This document shows positions 1-8,767 of a DNA stretch of 64,000 nucleotides, in pieces; within the stretch, counting starts at the first letter, position 1, and every line of letters starts with the position of its first letter. Origin of the DNA: Paenibacillus oryzisoli (GTDB lineage Bacteria; Bacillota; Bacilli; Paenibacillales; NBRC-103111); the NCBI RefSeq assembly GCF_001653565.1, contig NZ_LYPB01000069.1, forward strand, positions 186,001 to 250,000. Direction: 5' to 3'. The notes beneath the pieces were generated by a model, which saw only the letters and a list, made by a program, of their open reading frames with translations, did not search any database and was not told the origin of the DNA. Made by a program: the position numbers and the translations under genes.

Positions 1-777
1 GCTTGAAACTTCCTCGTATAACTTGATATTAACAAGATCCAGGTTCCCCATAATGGCATCTACATTATTGACGATGGTGTACAGATAACTCTGAAGCGGA
101 TAATTTGCCGGTGAATTCATGAATATGAGCCCATCAAACCAAGCATTCCAATGACCTACAGTAGCAAACAGCGTTAATGTTGCTATGGATGGCATAGATA
201 ACGGAACATATACTTTCCATAAGATCTTCATATATCCTGCCCCGTCGATGAAAGCCGCTTCCTCTAACTCTTTAGGTATTCCTCGAAAAAAGTTCAGAAG
301 CAGCACGACATTAAAAACCGGAAGAGCATGAGGAAGAATCAGCGACCAAATGGAGTCCAGCAAGCCCAGCGTCTTAACCGTCATATACAAAGGAATAAGA
401 CCGCCCGAGAAAAGCATCGTAAACACCAAGATCCAGACATACACAGTCCGACCTTTAAACTCAGACGTTTCCTTCGACAGTGGGTATGCTGCCAATATCG
501 TAAGCAACATATTGACTGCCACCCCTAGCAGAACCCGCTTCAGTGTAACAAGCAGAGACAATAAAAATTCCGACTTTCTGAGAATAAATTCGTAGGATAT
601 GAACGTTAAATCTTTCGGCCAAAGCTTAACCAATCCAGCAGAGACGGCAAGATTCGAGCTAAGCGAGATAGCGAGCACATGAATCAGCGGAAGGATACAT
701 AAGACCGCCAGCAGGATCAGAAACGTATAATTGAGGGCAACGAACAACCATCTCGACCAAGAGTAACGATCTACCAA
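1..777 (-). CDS. Carbohydrate ABC transporter permease, LplC/YtcP type (partial)
   Basis: The 3' end lies beyond the left edge, so only about 259 codons are visible. The protein is an integral membrane permease of the binding-protein-dependent sugar ABC family and carries the cytoplasmic EAA loop (EEAAFIDGAGYMK) that contacts the ATPase. N-terminal and internal hydrophobic segments fit the usual six-helix fold. No ATG is available near the 5' end. I chose TTG at 777 because AAGGAAG lies six bases upstream; TTG at 783 would leave no spacing. The gene begins 17 bases after the stop of the preceding permease, so the two are co-transcribed and should form a heterodimeric channel. The binding protein gene is probably just outside the window. 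Substrate unknown; family assignment is firm. Confidence 0.85.
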   Translation of the reverse strand, partial: MVDRYSWSRWLFVALNYTFLILLAVLCILPLIHVLAISLSSNLAVSAGLVKLWPKDLTFISYEFILRKSEFLLSLLVTLKRVLLGVAVNMLLTILAAYPLSKETSEFKGRTVYVWILVFTMLFSGGLIPLYMTVKTLGLLDSIWSLILPHALPVFNVVLLLNFFRGIPKELEEAAFIDGAGYMKILWKVYVPLSMPSIATLTLFATVGHWNAWFDGLIFMNSPANYPLQSYLYTIVNNVDAIMGNLDLVNIKLYEEVSS

Positions 778-794
778 GTTCAACTTCCTTCTCT

Positions 795-1691
795 CTAAAA
801 GATTCTATAGTTCGCAATCCGGTAAGCAAGATAGTAGGACACGGAAATGAGTACAAGCGAAACTACTGACTTCATCATGCCAACTGCCGTTGCCACACCA
901 TATTGCGCGTCAATCAAGCCTATCCGGTATACAAAAGTATCAACAATGTCACCACTTTGATAGACAACTGGACTGTAGAGATTAAACACTTGCTCAAAGC
1001 CGGCATTCAATATGCTACCGATACTTAACGTAGCCATCAACACGATGATCGGCGCAATACCAGGCAGCGTGATATGAAGCGCACATTTCCAGCGATTGGC
1101 TCCATCTATAACGGCTGACTCGTAGAGCGACGGATTGATGCCTGCAATGGCGGCCAGATACACAATCGTACTGAAACCAAATTCCTTCCATTCGTTGGAC
1201 AACACCAGTGTAAAAGGAAACCACTTATTATCGCCAAGAAAAAATATCGGATCGATACCAATTGCTTGAAGCAACTGGTTCACAACCCCTGCCGATGGGG
1301 ACAAGATATCGACTAGGATGCCTCCCAAGATGACCCAGGACAGAAAATGCGGTAAATAAACAAGTGTTTGAATGCTTCTCTTGATGAACGTAATACGCAT
1401 TTCATTTAAGAGCAGTGAAATGGCTATAGGTACCAGAAGCCCCGCTATAATTTTCATAACAGCAATAAGAATGGTATTTAGAATCACTTGAAAAAAGTCG
1501 GGCAGATGCATCACATAACGAAAATTATCAAATCCTACCCAATGCGAGCCCAATATTCCCTTCGAGGGCACATACTTTTCAAAAGCCATCACCAAACCGA
1601 ACAAAGGAATATAACTGAAGATTAGGACTGTAATTATGCCTGGCAAAACCATTAGATGTAAGGACACCTTGGAATTCCATCGATTATTCAT
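795..1691 (-). CDS. lplB: Carbohydrate ABC transporter permease, LplB type
   Basis: 298-residue integral membrane permease, normal length for the LplB/YteP family. The N-terminus runs from a short charged stretch into the first membrane helix (LMVLPGIITVLIFSYIP), followed by the family motif of a periplasmic loop (GSHWVGFDNF). The EAA loop reads ESAVIDGANRW. It forms one half of a membrane channel with the permease at 1-777. Its ATG overlaps the stop of a 37-codon ORF (TAATG) and is preceded by GGGGGTGAG with nine bases of spacing. The yesM-yesN pair just upstream on the same strand suggests that this transporter is what that two-component system controls. Substrate not determinable; related transporters import oligosaccharides from pectin or hemicellulose. 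Confidence 0.9.
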   Translation of the reverse strand: MNNRWNSKVSLHLMVLPGIITVLIFSYIPLFGLVMAFEKYVPSKGILGSHWVGFDNFRYVMHLPDFFQVILNTILIAVMKIIAGLLVPIAISLLLNEMRITFIKRSIQTLVYLPHFLSWVILGGILVDILSPSAGVVNQLLQAIGIDPIFFLGDNKWFPFTLVLSNEWKEFGFSTIVYLAAIAGINPSLYESAVIDGANRWKCALHITLPGIAPIIVLMATLSIGSILNAGFEQVFNLYSPVVYQSGDIVDTFVYRIGLIDAQYGVATAVGMMKSVVSLVLISVSYYLAYRIANYRIF

Positions 1692-1804
1692 TACTTTTCT
1701 CTCACCCCCTTCGTAATGCCCTGCTTATCTTTCATATTAAAAGGTATTGGATTGTAAAAATACGAGACATTTCCTACTTCCTTATCTTCTCTCTTGATCT
1801 TCAT
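1691..1804 (-). CDS. Small 37-codon ORF translationally coupled to lplB
   Basis: An ATG at 1804 opens a 37-codon frame (begins MKIKREDKEVGNVSYFYNP) ending in TAA that shares its last base with the lplB ATG (TAATG). A GGAGGG lies 11 bases upstream of its start. The peptide is basic and hydrophilic with no membrane segment or known motif. The TAATG overlap and the ribosome site suggest genuine translation, either as a coupling leader for lplB or as a small protein. It could also be the fused N-terminal remnant of an ancestral longer permease. No function is assigned. Confidence 0.45.
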   Translation of the reverse strand: MKIKREDKEVGNVSYFYNPIPFNMKDKQGITKGVREK

Positions 1805-1825
1805 GAAAACTCTATCCCTCCACGT

Positions 1826-1875
1826 AAAAATACCGCCAAATCAACATCAGCGAGGGGGCTCGCATGTCCGGCGGC
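1826..1875 (-). terminator. Possible terminator or attenuator after yesN
   Basis: Read on the minus strand, GCCGCC (1870-1875) can pair with GGCGGT (1832-1837), enclosing a perfect five-pair hairpin (1850-1854 with 1859-1863), and TTTTT follows at once (1826-1830). It lies between yesN and the small ORF preceding lplB, so it may reduce read-through into the transporter genes. The outer stem is short with a large loop, hence moderate confidence. Confidence 0.4.
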
Positions 1876-1893
1876 AGTTCATTTACGCAGCAT

Positions 1894-3570
1894 TTAATTC
1901 ATTTCGCGATATTCATTTGGCGTTGAGCCAGTCAGTTTCTTAAATACTCGGGTAAAATAAGGTGCTGATTCAAAGCCAACTTCGAAGGCAATCTCGTGGA
2001 TTTTCATCGTTGTGTTTTTGAGCAGCTTCTTTGCACGCACCATTCGTTGTTCGGTAACATATTCCGTCAGGTTATTGCCAGTAAGCAGCTTATACAACCG
2101 AGACAAATATGGCGGACTGAGATAGACGACTTCGGCCAATCGGGTAAGTGTCAAATCCTCCTTCATAAAGTCATGCACATATTGATGTAAAATACGGATC
2201 ATTTCATGGGTTCTTTCTAGCTGCAGTCTACCGTTGTAGTCAGCCGCCATCTCCCCTAGCTGTCGAAAATAGGCTAATGCAGCCTCCCAGGAACTGTGGT
2301 TATCGAATTGTACATATTTATCCAACTTCATTGGAGCACCAAGCTCGTCAATGAGATTGCGGCGACTGGTATAGGAGAGAAAGAAGGAGGATAGATTAGC
2401 GAACATTTCCATGGTTAAATAAGTCAGCTTTATCTCGGACACTTCCATGTTGTTCAGCATCGTAAACTCATGAAAATGTTGAACGAACTGCGCTTTATCC
2501 CCGCTATCCAAATGAGCTTCCAACAGGTCTAGTTTCCGCATATGATTGCGCACTGCCATCTCTGCGAAAAAGGTTTTACTGGAACGCTCTAGCCCAGCTG
2601 TGTCTGAACTAGGCTCCACTACCAGCTTCTCGACGCTTCGAATCAGTCCACTGCTAAGATTAAGCTTAAGCGAATCGAATTGACCTGCCGTCTTCTCCCA
2701 TGAACTTGGATTTGAACTTAGCATGAGAGAGATCGGCAATTTTAACAGCTGACTGCACGTCGCTTGTATGGATTCAGATGTTCCTTTAACGAATTGCCGT
2801 ACACGCTCCCAAGCCACCTCAGCTTCTTCCCCTTGGGAGAGTGGAAATTGCTTGGGTTGAATGTACCAGACGAATCGAAACCGATCGTACAACAGAAATA
2901 CAAACCGAAACTTGTCAGCCAGAAACTCCTCAGCAATGTTTTGAATGGAGTATGTTAGCAACGTTCTATCTGACGTTGACAGATTCTTTCCCCAGTCGTC
3001 GACCCTCCCTACCACTAGGTAAACGTCTTGCTTGGGATCCAAATGAATGCCTAATTCCGTGAATCGTTTCACTCTTGCAGCCTCAGAACCCATCTCGCCG
3101 CCTAACATTTCCATGAAGTAATCGCGCCGCATGGCTGGTATGGCTTGCTGCATAAGCTCTTGGGACTTCTTCAGAATGTCCCCCTCATGCAGCTCGGTTT
3201 TGATCTCCTCTGCCGCCTTTTCAATCGCTTGAAAGATGAGTTCATCATCTTCAGCCTTCAGAATATAGTCCATCCCCCCCTTCCGAATCGCTTTCTGAAT
3301 GTACTCGAAATCATTGTATCCGGAGAGGAAGATGATCTTGCACCTCGGCCATAAATCCAGCACATGGTCTGCCAACTCAAGACCGTTCATCCCAGGCATG
3401 CGAATATCCGTGAGCAAGATATCTAGTCGGCGTTCTCGAATCCGATCCAATGCTTCATTGCCGGAATAGGCTTTATTAATCGTTAATTCATACTTGCCCC
3501 ACTCTTCAAGCGCATTAGATAATAAATTAACTGCTACAGATTCGTCGTCCACAATCATTAAGTTTAGCAT
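1894..3570 (-). CDS. yesN: YesN-type response regulator with AraC DNA-binding domain
   Basis: 558-residue cytoplasmic transcription factor. Residues 1-125 form a receiver domain with the acidic pair D8-D9, phospho-acceptor D55 (LLTDIRMPG) and conserved K105. The middle is variable. Residues about 455-556 form two helix-turn-helix motifs of the AraC family (LTRLAEVVYLSPPYLSRLYK and a second reading IAFEVGFESAPYFTRVFKK). The start codon overlaps the 3' end of the kinase gene by seven bases, so they are translationally coupled. By family precedent the kinase phosphorylates D55 and the regulator activates the adjacent sugar transporter. Target sites were not identified. Confidence 0.93.
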   Translation of the reverse strand: MLNLMIVDDESVAVNLLSNALEEWGKYELTINKAYSGNEALDRIRERRLDILLTDIRMPGMNGLELADHVLDLWPRCKIIFLSGYNDFEYIQKAIRKGGMDYILKAEDDELIFQAIEKAAEEIKTELHEGDILKKSQELMQQAIPAMRRDYFMEMLGGEMGSEAARVKRFTELGIHLDPKQDVYLVVGRVDDWGKNLSTSDRTLLTYSIQNIAEEFLADKFRFVFLLYDRFRFVWYIQPKQFPLSQGEEAEVAWERVRQFVKGTSESIQATCSQLLKLPISLMLSSNPSSWEKTAGQFDSLKLNLSSGLIRSVEKLVVEPSSDTAGLERSSKTFFAEMAVRNHMRKLDLLEAHLDSGDKAQFVQHFHEFTMLNNMEVSEIKLTYLTMEMFANLSSFFLSYTSRRNLIDELGAPMKLDKYVQFDNHSSWEAALAYFRQLGEMAADYNGRLQLERTHEMIRILHQYVHDFMKEDLTLTRLAEVVYLSPPYLSRLYKLLTGNNLTEYVTEQRMVRAKKLLKNTTMKIHEIAFEVGFESAPYFTRVFKKLTGSTPNEYREMN

Positions 3571-5339
3571 GGATTTCCCGCCTCCTTCTCAATGCGGATC
3601 GTCAAGATGACGCATAACCCTCCGCCTGACCTCGATCTTACTTGAATACCCGATTCATCACCGAATTTTAATTGCAACCGCCGGTGCACATTCATGATCC
3701 CGCTGACATCGATATTGCCAGGGGGATTAGTGAACCGATGATTCCATAGCTTGATGTCTTCCTCCGACATGCCAATACCGTTATCTTCGATTAGGATTTT
3801 CAAAAATTTTTCTCCAGCTTCTACCGTAATGGTTAACTCTCCGTTTGCCAAAGTATGCTCGAGTCCATAGTTGTAAGCGTTCTCGACCAACGGTTGCAGA
3901 ATTAATCGCGGCACGAGCAGATTGTGTTTATCTTCGGGCAGCTCGGCAATGGATACTTTTAAGCGATTGGAAAATCTAACATTCTGAATCTCCATATACA
4001 TGCGCACGTGATGCCATTCTTCGGAGAGCGGTACATCCTCCCCTGCTACCTTCGTAATATAGCGAAAATAATCACCTAAATACTTGGTAAGCCTCAAGCT
4101 GTTCTCATAGTCTTCATCTTTCGTGATGCGATACAACAAGTACAGGCTGTTATAGAGGAAATGGGGCTTAATCTGTGACTGCAGCTGATTTAATTCTGCC
4201 TGCTGCTTCTGCAGCTGTTTTTCATATACCTCGTATATCAGGGTTCTTAATCTGTCTGTCATCCGATTAAATTGCCTATAGAGATAGTTGAATTCATCCC
4301 GACTCTTGTGATGCAGAACAAGGTTCAAATTGCCTGACTCCATATTGCGGAACGCACGTACCATTTTAGAAAGCGGCTTATGAATCACCTGATAGATCCA
4401 ATAAGAAACAAGCACAATCAGTACAATGGTTGCGATGGACATAAGCAGAATGAACTTTTTATATTTCTCCAGCGGTCCTAGTATATCTGACTCCGGCACG
4501 AACACAAGCAGTGTTGTGTTCGAATCTGAGGCGTACTCGAAGGCCGTAATGTAGTTTTGATTGTTCACCCGGATATTTTCGATCCATCTTCCGTTTACTA
4601 ATTGCTTAGCCACCTGACTTTGAACACGCTCAATTATTGGCGTCATAGCTTCATTGTTCTCATCGCTCGAAATCCGCCATGCATCACTGACGAGAGCCGA
4701 TCCGCTCTTCTTAAAGCTAGATATTTGCAGGAGGAAATTTCGTAGTTCATTTACAGAAATCTCCGTCTCCAGAACAAATACAGGATCACGTTCAGTCGTT
4801 ACTGCTTTGGTGGGGTAAAATTCCCGAATAAACAGCTTGTCATCCTTATAATATATAGGCGTACCGTTCGTAAATAGCTCTCGTTCTCTTTTTAATTGTT
4901 CAATTTGACCTGAGGGAAGCGCTGTTGTGAGATCATCTGTGCTTATGATTCGTTGAAGTGACGGGATATAAGCTTTCGCTACTGTTGCGTAGATGCCGGA
5001 GCTCTTGATAAGATTCAGCTTAAGTTGGAGTTGTCGCATCATCAGTGAACGGTCATAGTCAGGTAGACCTTCTCCAATTACACTGAGGTTTAGCAAATCA
5101 TCATCAACCACATATTGACGTTGAAGTTGAATCATCCGATCGATTTCTTTGTTAAGGGAATTATGGTAGAAGCTGATTTGTGCTTGAAGCGAGGATGAAA
5201 TTTCATTGCTGACAAGGTGCGACCCAGACTCGTTACTATGAATGGCCATCGCATACACAGGTAATATCATAATGAAGAATAAGGCCAACAGCTTTGTGAA
5301 AATGGAAAACCACCAATTCTGCCAGTTTAAGTGCATCAT
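3564..5339 (-). CDS. yesM: YesM-type sensor histidine kinase
   Basis: 591-residue membrane sensor kinase. A first transmembrane helix at about 12-32 and a second at about 296-317 flank an extracellular sensing region of some 260 residues. A HAMP segment follows (about 318-370). The His_kinase box is QIKPHFLYNSLY with phospho-accepting H393, then an ATPase domain with N-box asparagine N487 (LVENAYNYGLEH) and G-box DNGIGM at 520-525. It likely senses an extracellular saccharide and phosphorylates the YesN encoded directly downstream. The 174 bases upstream contain no gene and should hold the operon promoter. Sensed ligand unknown. Confidence 0.93.
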   Translation of the reverse strand: MMHLNWQNWWFSIFTKLLALFFIMILPVYAMAIHSNESGSHLVSNEISSSLQAQISFYHNSLNKEIDRMIQLQRQYVVDDDLLNLSVIGEGLPDYDRSLMMRQLQLKLNLIKSSGIYATVAKAYIPSLQRIISTDDLTTALPSGQIEQLKRERELFTNGTPIYYKDDKLFIREFYPTKAVTTERDPVFVLETEISVNELRNFLLQISSFKKSGSALVSDAWRISSDENNEAMTPIIERVQSQVAKQLVNGRWIENIRVNNQNYITAFEYASDSNTTLLVFVPESDILGPLEKYKKFILLMSIATIVLIVLVSYWIYQVIHKPLSKMVRAFRNMESGNLNLVLHHKSRDEFNYLYRQFNRMTDRLRTLIYEVYEKQLQKQQAELNQLQSQIKPHFLYNSLYLLYRITKDEDYENSLRLTKYLGDYFRYITKVAGEDVPLSEEWHHVRMYMEIQNVRFSNRLKVSIAELPEDKHNLLVPRLILQPLVENAYNYGLEHTLANGELTITVEAGEKFLKILIEDNGIGMSEEDIKLWNHRFTNPPGNIDVSGIMNVHRRLQLKFGDESGIQVRSRSGGGLCVILTIRIEKEAGNPC

Positions 5340-5454
5340 GTTGGCATACCCCCCATCGTATTCAATAACCTCTACTAATTATTACCAGCATAGTTGACAG
5401 AACTATTCGACATTTACCTACACTTTCCTCTTGTATCCAAATAAACGGTTACAC

Positions 5455-5486
5455 AAAAATCCGCTCGAGTTTCGAATAGCTCGAGC
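5455..5486 (-). terminator. Candidate Rho-independent terminator after the oxidoreductase gene
   Basis: On the minus strand GCTCGAG (5480-5486) pairs with CTCGAGC (5463-5469) around a ten-base loop, then GGATTTTTG follows. The position, 27 bases past the stop of the oxidoreductase gene, fits a terminator. The T-run is short, so it may be weak. Confidence 0.5.
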
Positions 5487-5512
5487 AGACAGTTTCGTTC
5501 TCTATATGTCGT

Positions 5513-6835
5513 TTATGCATGAACGACTAAGGAGCTAATTTCCACAATGGTATTCTCAGCTCTTGAGCGTTCTGCCGCAAAGCCGATTTGGTGGCCATAC
5601 ATCGATTTCTCCAAAGATGTTGAAGACAGAGAAGGTTTATTTCCCCGTAAGCTGCGAACAAAATCTGCAACCAGCCGCAAATCGCCCCCACCATGCATGT
5701 CAGATGTGACATTCGTCTCGATCCGTTCTTCCTTATACAAATGACCAGGCCTTGTATCAGGTTGCCTAACCAAGAAGTAACCTTCCTCCATCGTACCGAA
5801 AATTTCACCTTTCGTCCCCGTGATATGAATCGTTCTACACGACTTGGAGGTGGCTCCTGTTAGATTGTGCGATGCTGTACTTCCGTCTTCGAATTCGATG
5901 ATGACGGTTTGATGATCAACAACATCATTATCACAGCGCCATACGCAGCGCCCGTATGGATTGGAAGTTCGCAGCGATTGGATTTTTTCTTCGAGGGTTG
6001 GATTACTGCTTACATATCTAGTGTCCCACGCATAAACGCCCCATAAATCTCGTTCGATATACATGTTATTCGCGGAATAGATACATGTGGCTTCAATTGG
6101 ACAATCAACAAGACACCTAGTACCAGCGCCTTCCGGGGCTTTGTCCGCTCGAAACTGGAATAATCCTCCGAAGCTAGTAACTTTCCTCGGTCGTACGCTG
6201 CCTTTCATCCAAGTAATCATATCTAAGTCATGGCAGCATTTGGCTAATAGCATGGAGGAGTGACAATTCGCTAAACTATTCCATTTCCCCCGCACGAAAG
6301 AAGTCGCCATATGGTGGTAACTTACATTTTCCTCTGTCTGTATGGCTATGATATCCCCGATTACTCCGCTTTCGATTTGCTTACGGATTTCCAAATAAAA
6401 TGGAGCATGCCGCATTACATGACAAATCATCACGGTCCGTTGATAGAAGTTCGCGGCTTCGTACAGTTCAAGTACTTCCTCTTCACTTACGCCGATCGGC
6501 TTCTCCAACAGAACATCGTATCCCGCTTTTAAAAGTGGCAGCGTTGTTTCAAGATGCTGTTGATCCATCGTCCCATTAATAGCTGCATCCGCTAATTGGG
6601 GATGAACAACAAGTTCCTCAACGGATGCAAAGCAGTTGTCTGGAGAAATATCGAAGCGTTCCGCCGTTAATTGCCTGCGTTCTTGATTAGGCTCAACAAC
6701 GCCAACGATTTGCAATTCATCTGAATGCTGCAAGGCATACGAAGCATAAATCAAACTTCGGTTGCCAGCACCAATAATGACAGCCGTAATAGGCCGATCT
6801 TTCGACATACGTGATGGACCCCTTTTCATATCCAT
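5513..6835 (-). CDS. Gfo/Idh/MocA family NAD(P)-dependent oxidoreductase
   Basis: 440-residue soluble dehydrogenase. Residues 17-45 form the start of a Rossmann fold with the dinucleotide loop VIIGAGNRS; LLEKPIG (about 94-100) is the family EKP motif; CCHDLDMITW supplies the histidine and aspartate expected at the active site. A cysteine-rich insertion (GTRCLVDCPIEATC) lies in the middle of the C-terminal alpha/beta domain, a feature of a subset of the longer family members and possibly a metal site. The family oxidises or reduces sugars, polyols or their derivatives; the substrate cannot be read from sequence. It is the last gene of a unit with the SGNH hydrolase and a 111-residue protein. 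An alternative start ten codons in also has a good ribosome site. Confidence 0.88.
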   Translation of the reverse strand: MDMKRGPSRMSKDRPITAVIIGAGNRSLIYASYALQHSDELQIVGVVEPNQERRQLTAERFDISPDNCFASVEELVVHPQLADAAINGTMDQQHLETTLPLLKAGYDVLLEKPIGVSEEEVLELYEAANFYQRTVMICHVMRHAPFYLEIRKQIESGVIGDIIAIQTEENVSYHHMATSFVRGKWNSLANCHSSMLLAKCCHDLDMITWMKGSVRPRKVTSFGGLFQFRADKAPEGAGTRCLVDCPIEATCIYSANNMYIERDLWGVYAWDTRYVSSNPTLEEKIQSLRTSNPYGRCVWRCDNDVVDHQTVIIEFEDGSTASHNLTGATSKSCRTIHITGTKGEIFGTMEEGYFLVRQPDTRPGHLYKEERIETNVTSDMHGGGDLRLVADFVRSLRGNKPSLSSTSLEKSMYGHQIGFAAERSRAENTIVEISSLVVHA

Positions 6836-6855
6836 ATTCTTGTACCCTTCTACTT

Positions 6856-7800
6856 TTAGACGCTTGGGATTATGAACTTCTTAATGATTTCCTGATAGAA
6901 CAAGGAAGCCAGTACACCCTGCCCTTCATCGCCCGGATGTACGGTATTCTCTGGCTTATTCAAATACGTGTTTCCTAAGGTTGGGCTATACATGTCCACG
7001 CACGGAATCCCTTTCACTGCGCATGCCGCTTTCACTTCGTCTACTTTGACGATGTTTTGTGCCGATGTGTAATAAGTATTATATTGAATCGTGGCCACGA
7101 TGATATCGGCATGGGGGAGGTAAGCTTTCATTTTATCTAAACCAATTTCTAAGGAAGCCTTAGGGTTCGTATTGTTCATGCCTGTTAGCCATAACACCAA
7201 GTCCGGATTTCTAGATGCGACAACAGACTCTATCACATTGCTAATCGTACTGACATCCGCTCCGGATAAGCCATGGATACTGACAGGACGAAACAACATT
7301 TGCTGCAGCTTTCTACCGTATAAGTTGTCTGGTCTTACAGAGACGTTGGCTCCGAAAGTAATGGAATCACCGATGCAGACGATACTTTTATACTGAGTTT
7401 GCTGCGGTTGTACCAATTCGGCATACAAATAATCAATTGAAATGTAGTTGCCTGTTGAGCTGGGATTTCTCGTTTCTTTCTTACGAATTTCTATGGTATG
7501 GTAACCTGCAGACAGTTCGATGACCTCATAGATCATAATTCCGTACTGCGCAGTGGGAGCATAATAATCCACTTCACCATGAATGACCCCATCAATATAA
7601 ATATCCGCCATTCCGAAGGTTGGTGCCTTCAGTGCATAAATTTCTATGCTCGTACAATAAGCCTTCCATATTGCCGACGCATTAGCTGTTGCAGTTCCGT
7701 CTGAATCGTGCCTGCTATCCATGCTTCCGCTCGTTGTGCTGACATGTGTCCATGTACCCGAATAGCTCAATGCCATATCCTCGATCTTCATCCTCGCCAT
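6856..7800 (-). CDS. SGNH/GDSL-family hydrolase with N-terminal beta-sandwich domain
   Basis: 314 residues from ATG 7800, which has GGAGG eight bases upstream (a GTG sits one codon earlier). Residues 1-130 resemble a carbohydrate-binding jelly-roll domain; residues 138-314 form the SGNH fold with block I VCIGDSITFG (S146), block II G180 and block III TGMNN (N209). In block V the usual Asp three residues before the catalytic His is Asn (N285, H288 in NTVHPGDEG), so the catalytic triad appears altered. No signal peptide is visible, so it probably acts inside the cell. Family members deacylate sugars or oligosaccharides. It is co-transcribed with its neighbours (16-base and 20-base gaps). Confidence 0.85.
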   Translation of the reverse strand: MARMKIEDMALSYSGTWTHVSTTSGSMDSRHDSDGTATANASAIWKAYCTSIEIYALKAPTFGMADIYIDGVIHGEVDYYAPTAQYGIMIYEVIELSAGYHTIEIRKKETRNPSSTGNYISIDYLYAELVQPQQTQYKSIVCIGDSITFGANVSVRPDNLYGRKLQQMLFRPVSIHGLSGADVSTISNVIESVVASRNPDLVLWLTGMNNTNPKASLEIGLDKMKAYLPHADIIVATIQYNTYYTSAQNIVKVDEVKAACAVKGIPCVDMYSPTLGNTYLNKPENTVHPGDEGQGVLASLFYQEIIKKFIIPSV

Positions 7801-7819
7801 CACAGCAACCTCCTTCTCA

Positions 7820-8155
7820 TCACCAAATTGGTACTACCCAGATCGTCCATTTGCCAGTTAGATTCGCACATTTCACCTTTACAAATCGTGACACATTATC
7901 TAGGACATACGAAGTTGTTCCGTTAATTCCAGTCTTCACCGCATTGATACTTAATTCATCCGTATACATTCCGCCTTCATTCGGCGCGCCGCTTATAGCA
8001 ACATCAATTGTGCCTTCAACGTTTGCTTGTACATAGATTCTGCATTTGGAGTACCCTTTTAAATCCATCGGATTGCTGATTAGCGTCGAACCCGTCGGTA
8101 AATAAACAAATGACTCCGGGGGGGCTGGGTGTATGCTAGCGTGATCCTCCATCAT
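7820..8155 (-). CDS. Unknown 111-residue beta-rich protein
   Basis: I do not recognise this family. The protein starts at an ATG six bases after AAGGAGAG and has no signal peptide or membrane segment. The sequence has regular alternation of hydrophobic residues (for example CRIYVQANVEGTIDVAISG and TTSYVLDNVSRFVKVKCA), suggesting a small all-beta sandwich; it ends in WTIWVVPIW. It is the first gene of a three-gene unit followed by the SGNH hydrolase and an oxidoreductase, so it may assist the same carbohydrate-modifying step. The ribosome site and short intergenic gap support it as a real gene. Confidence 0.7.
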   Translation of the reverse strand: MMEDHASIHPAPPESFVYLPTGSTLISNPMDLKGYSKCRIYVQANVEGTIDVAISGAPNEGGMYTDELSINAVKTGINGTTSYVLDNVSRFVKVKCANLTGKWTIWVVPIW

Positions 8156-8417
8156 TTATCACTCTCCTTATAGTTACTTATTTCTCAGTTCGATAACCTT
8201 TAAAGCATCTTGCCTCTTCTATTAAGAGTAGAATATGCGGTCATGCATTTCTACGAGATTCTATGAACATCCTTATCTTTTCTTGTCCTTTTTGCGAGCA
8301 AATTGACCATTTAAAGATAACCGGGTACGCCGTCCTTCAGCCGCCTACTTCCTCTATCCCTATTAGTCGGAAATGAGAGATTGTCGATTAATGAAAAGGT
8401 GCATCGCATGCAAGTTG

Positions 8418-8608
8418 AAATAAGGTTCTGCCATAACGTTATTTGCTCTATATGCATGTTCAACGAACAAATAGCACTACGAAATAACGCTATTTTGATC
8501 AAAACCGATAAAATTCGTCCATTTAGCTCGAAATAACACTGTGTCGTAACGCTATTCTTCGGAATTCTCTACCAAGCGAGCAAATAAGATGATTTCATAA
8601 TGTTATTT
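8418..8608. repeat. Four copies of a 27-nt imperfect inverted repeat
   Basis: Copies lie at 8418-8444, 8469-8495, 8531-8557 and 8582-8608. Each begins AAATA and ends TAACGnTATTT or a close variant, always exactly 27 bases, and the ends can pair (copy 2 has a perfect AAATAGC/GCTATTT stem). The start-to-start distances are 51, 62 and 51 bases. Copies 1 and 3 are followed by 24-base spacers with similar 3' ends. It resembles an intergenic repetitive element of Paenibacillus-like genomes; function unknown. Confidence 0.75.
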
Positions 8609-8733
8609 TTACGCATGAGGATCTGTTCCATGGCATGGAAGCGATAAGTTGGTGCTAGGATACTCACAATAATTTGTTAATCGACAGTCTCCAAAATCGG
8701 ACTACGCTCACTATCAGCGTTTTGCACCCCAAT

Positions 8734-8767
8734 GCAAGAAAAACCGTCAGGAAGTTCATCCTGACGG
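8734..8767 (-). terminator. Strong Rho-independent terminator after the binding-protein operon
   Basis: Nine-pair perfect stem CCGTCAGGA/TCCTGACGG (8744-8752 with 8759-8767), six-base loop, then on the minus strand TTTTTCTTGC. It lies about 34 bases past the stop of the gene ending at 8801. On the plus strand it is followed by CCCTTTTTAGG, so it could act in both directions. Confidence 0.9.

Noticed and set aside
5440..5460. A cre-like sequence upstream of yesM
   Set aside because: At least two mismatches at strongly conserved positions; not above chance for this AT-rich DNA.
8311..8502. A 63-codon minus-strand frame in the intergenic region
   Set aside because: It runs through the 27-nt repeat units and has no ribosome site or recognisable protein features.
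8418..8608. CRISPR array for the spaced repeats
   Set aside because: Units are too diverged, only four copies, spacing alternates between 51 and 62 bases, and no cas gene is present.
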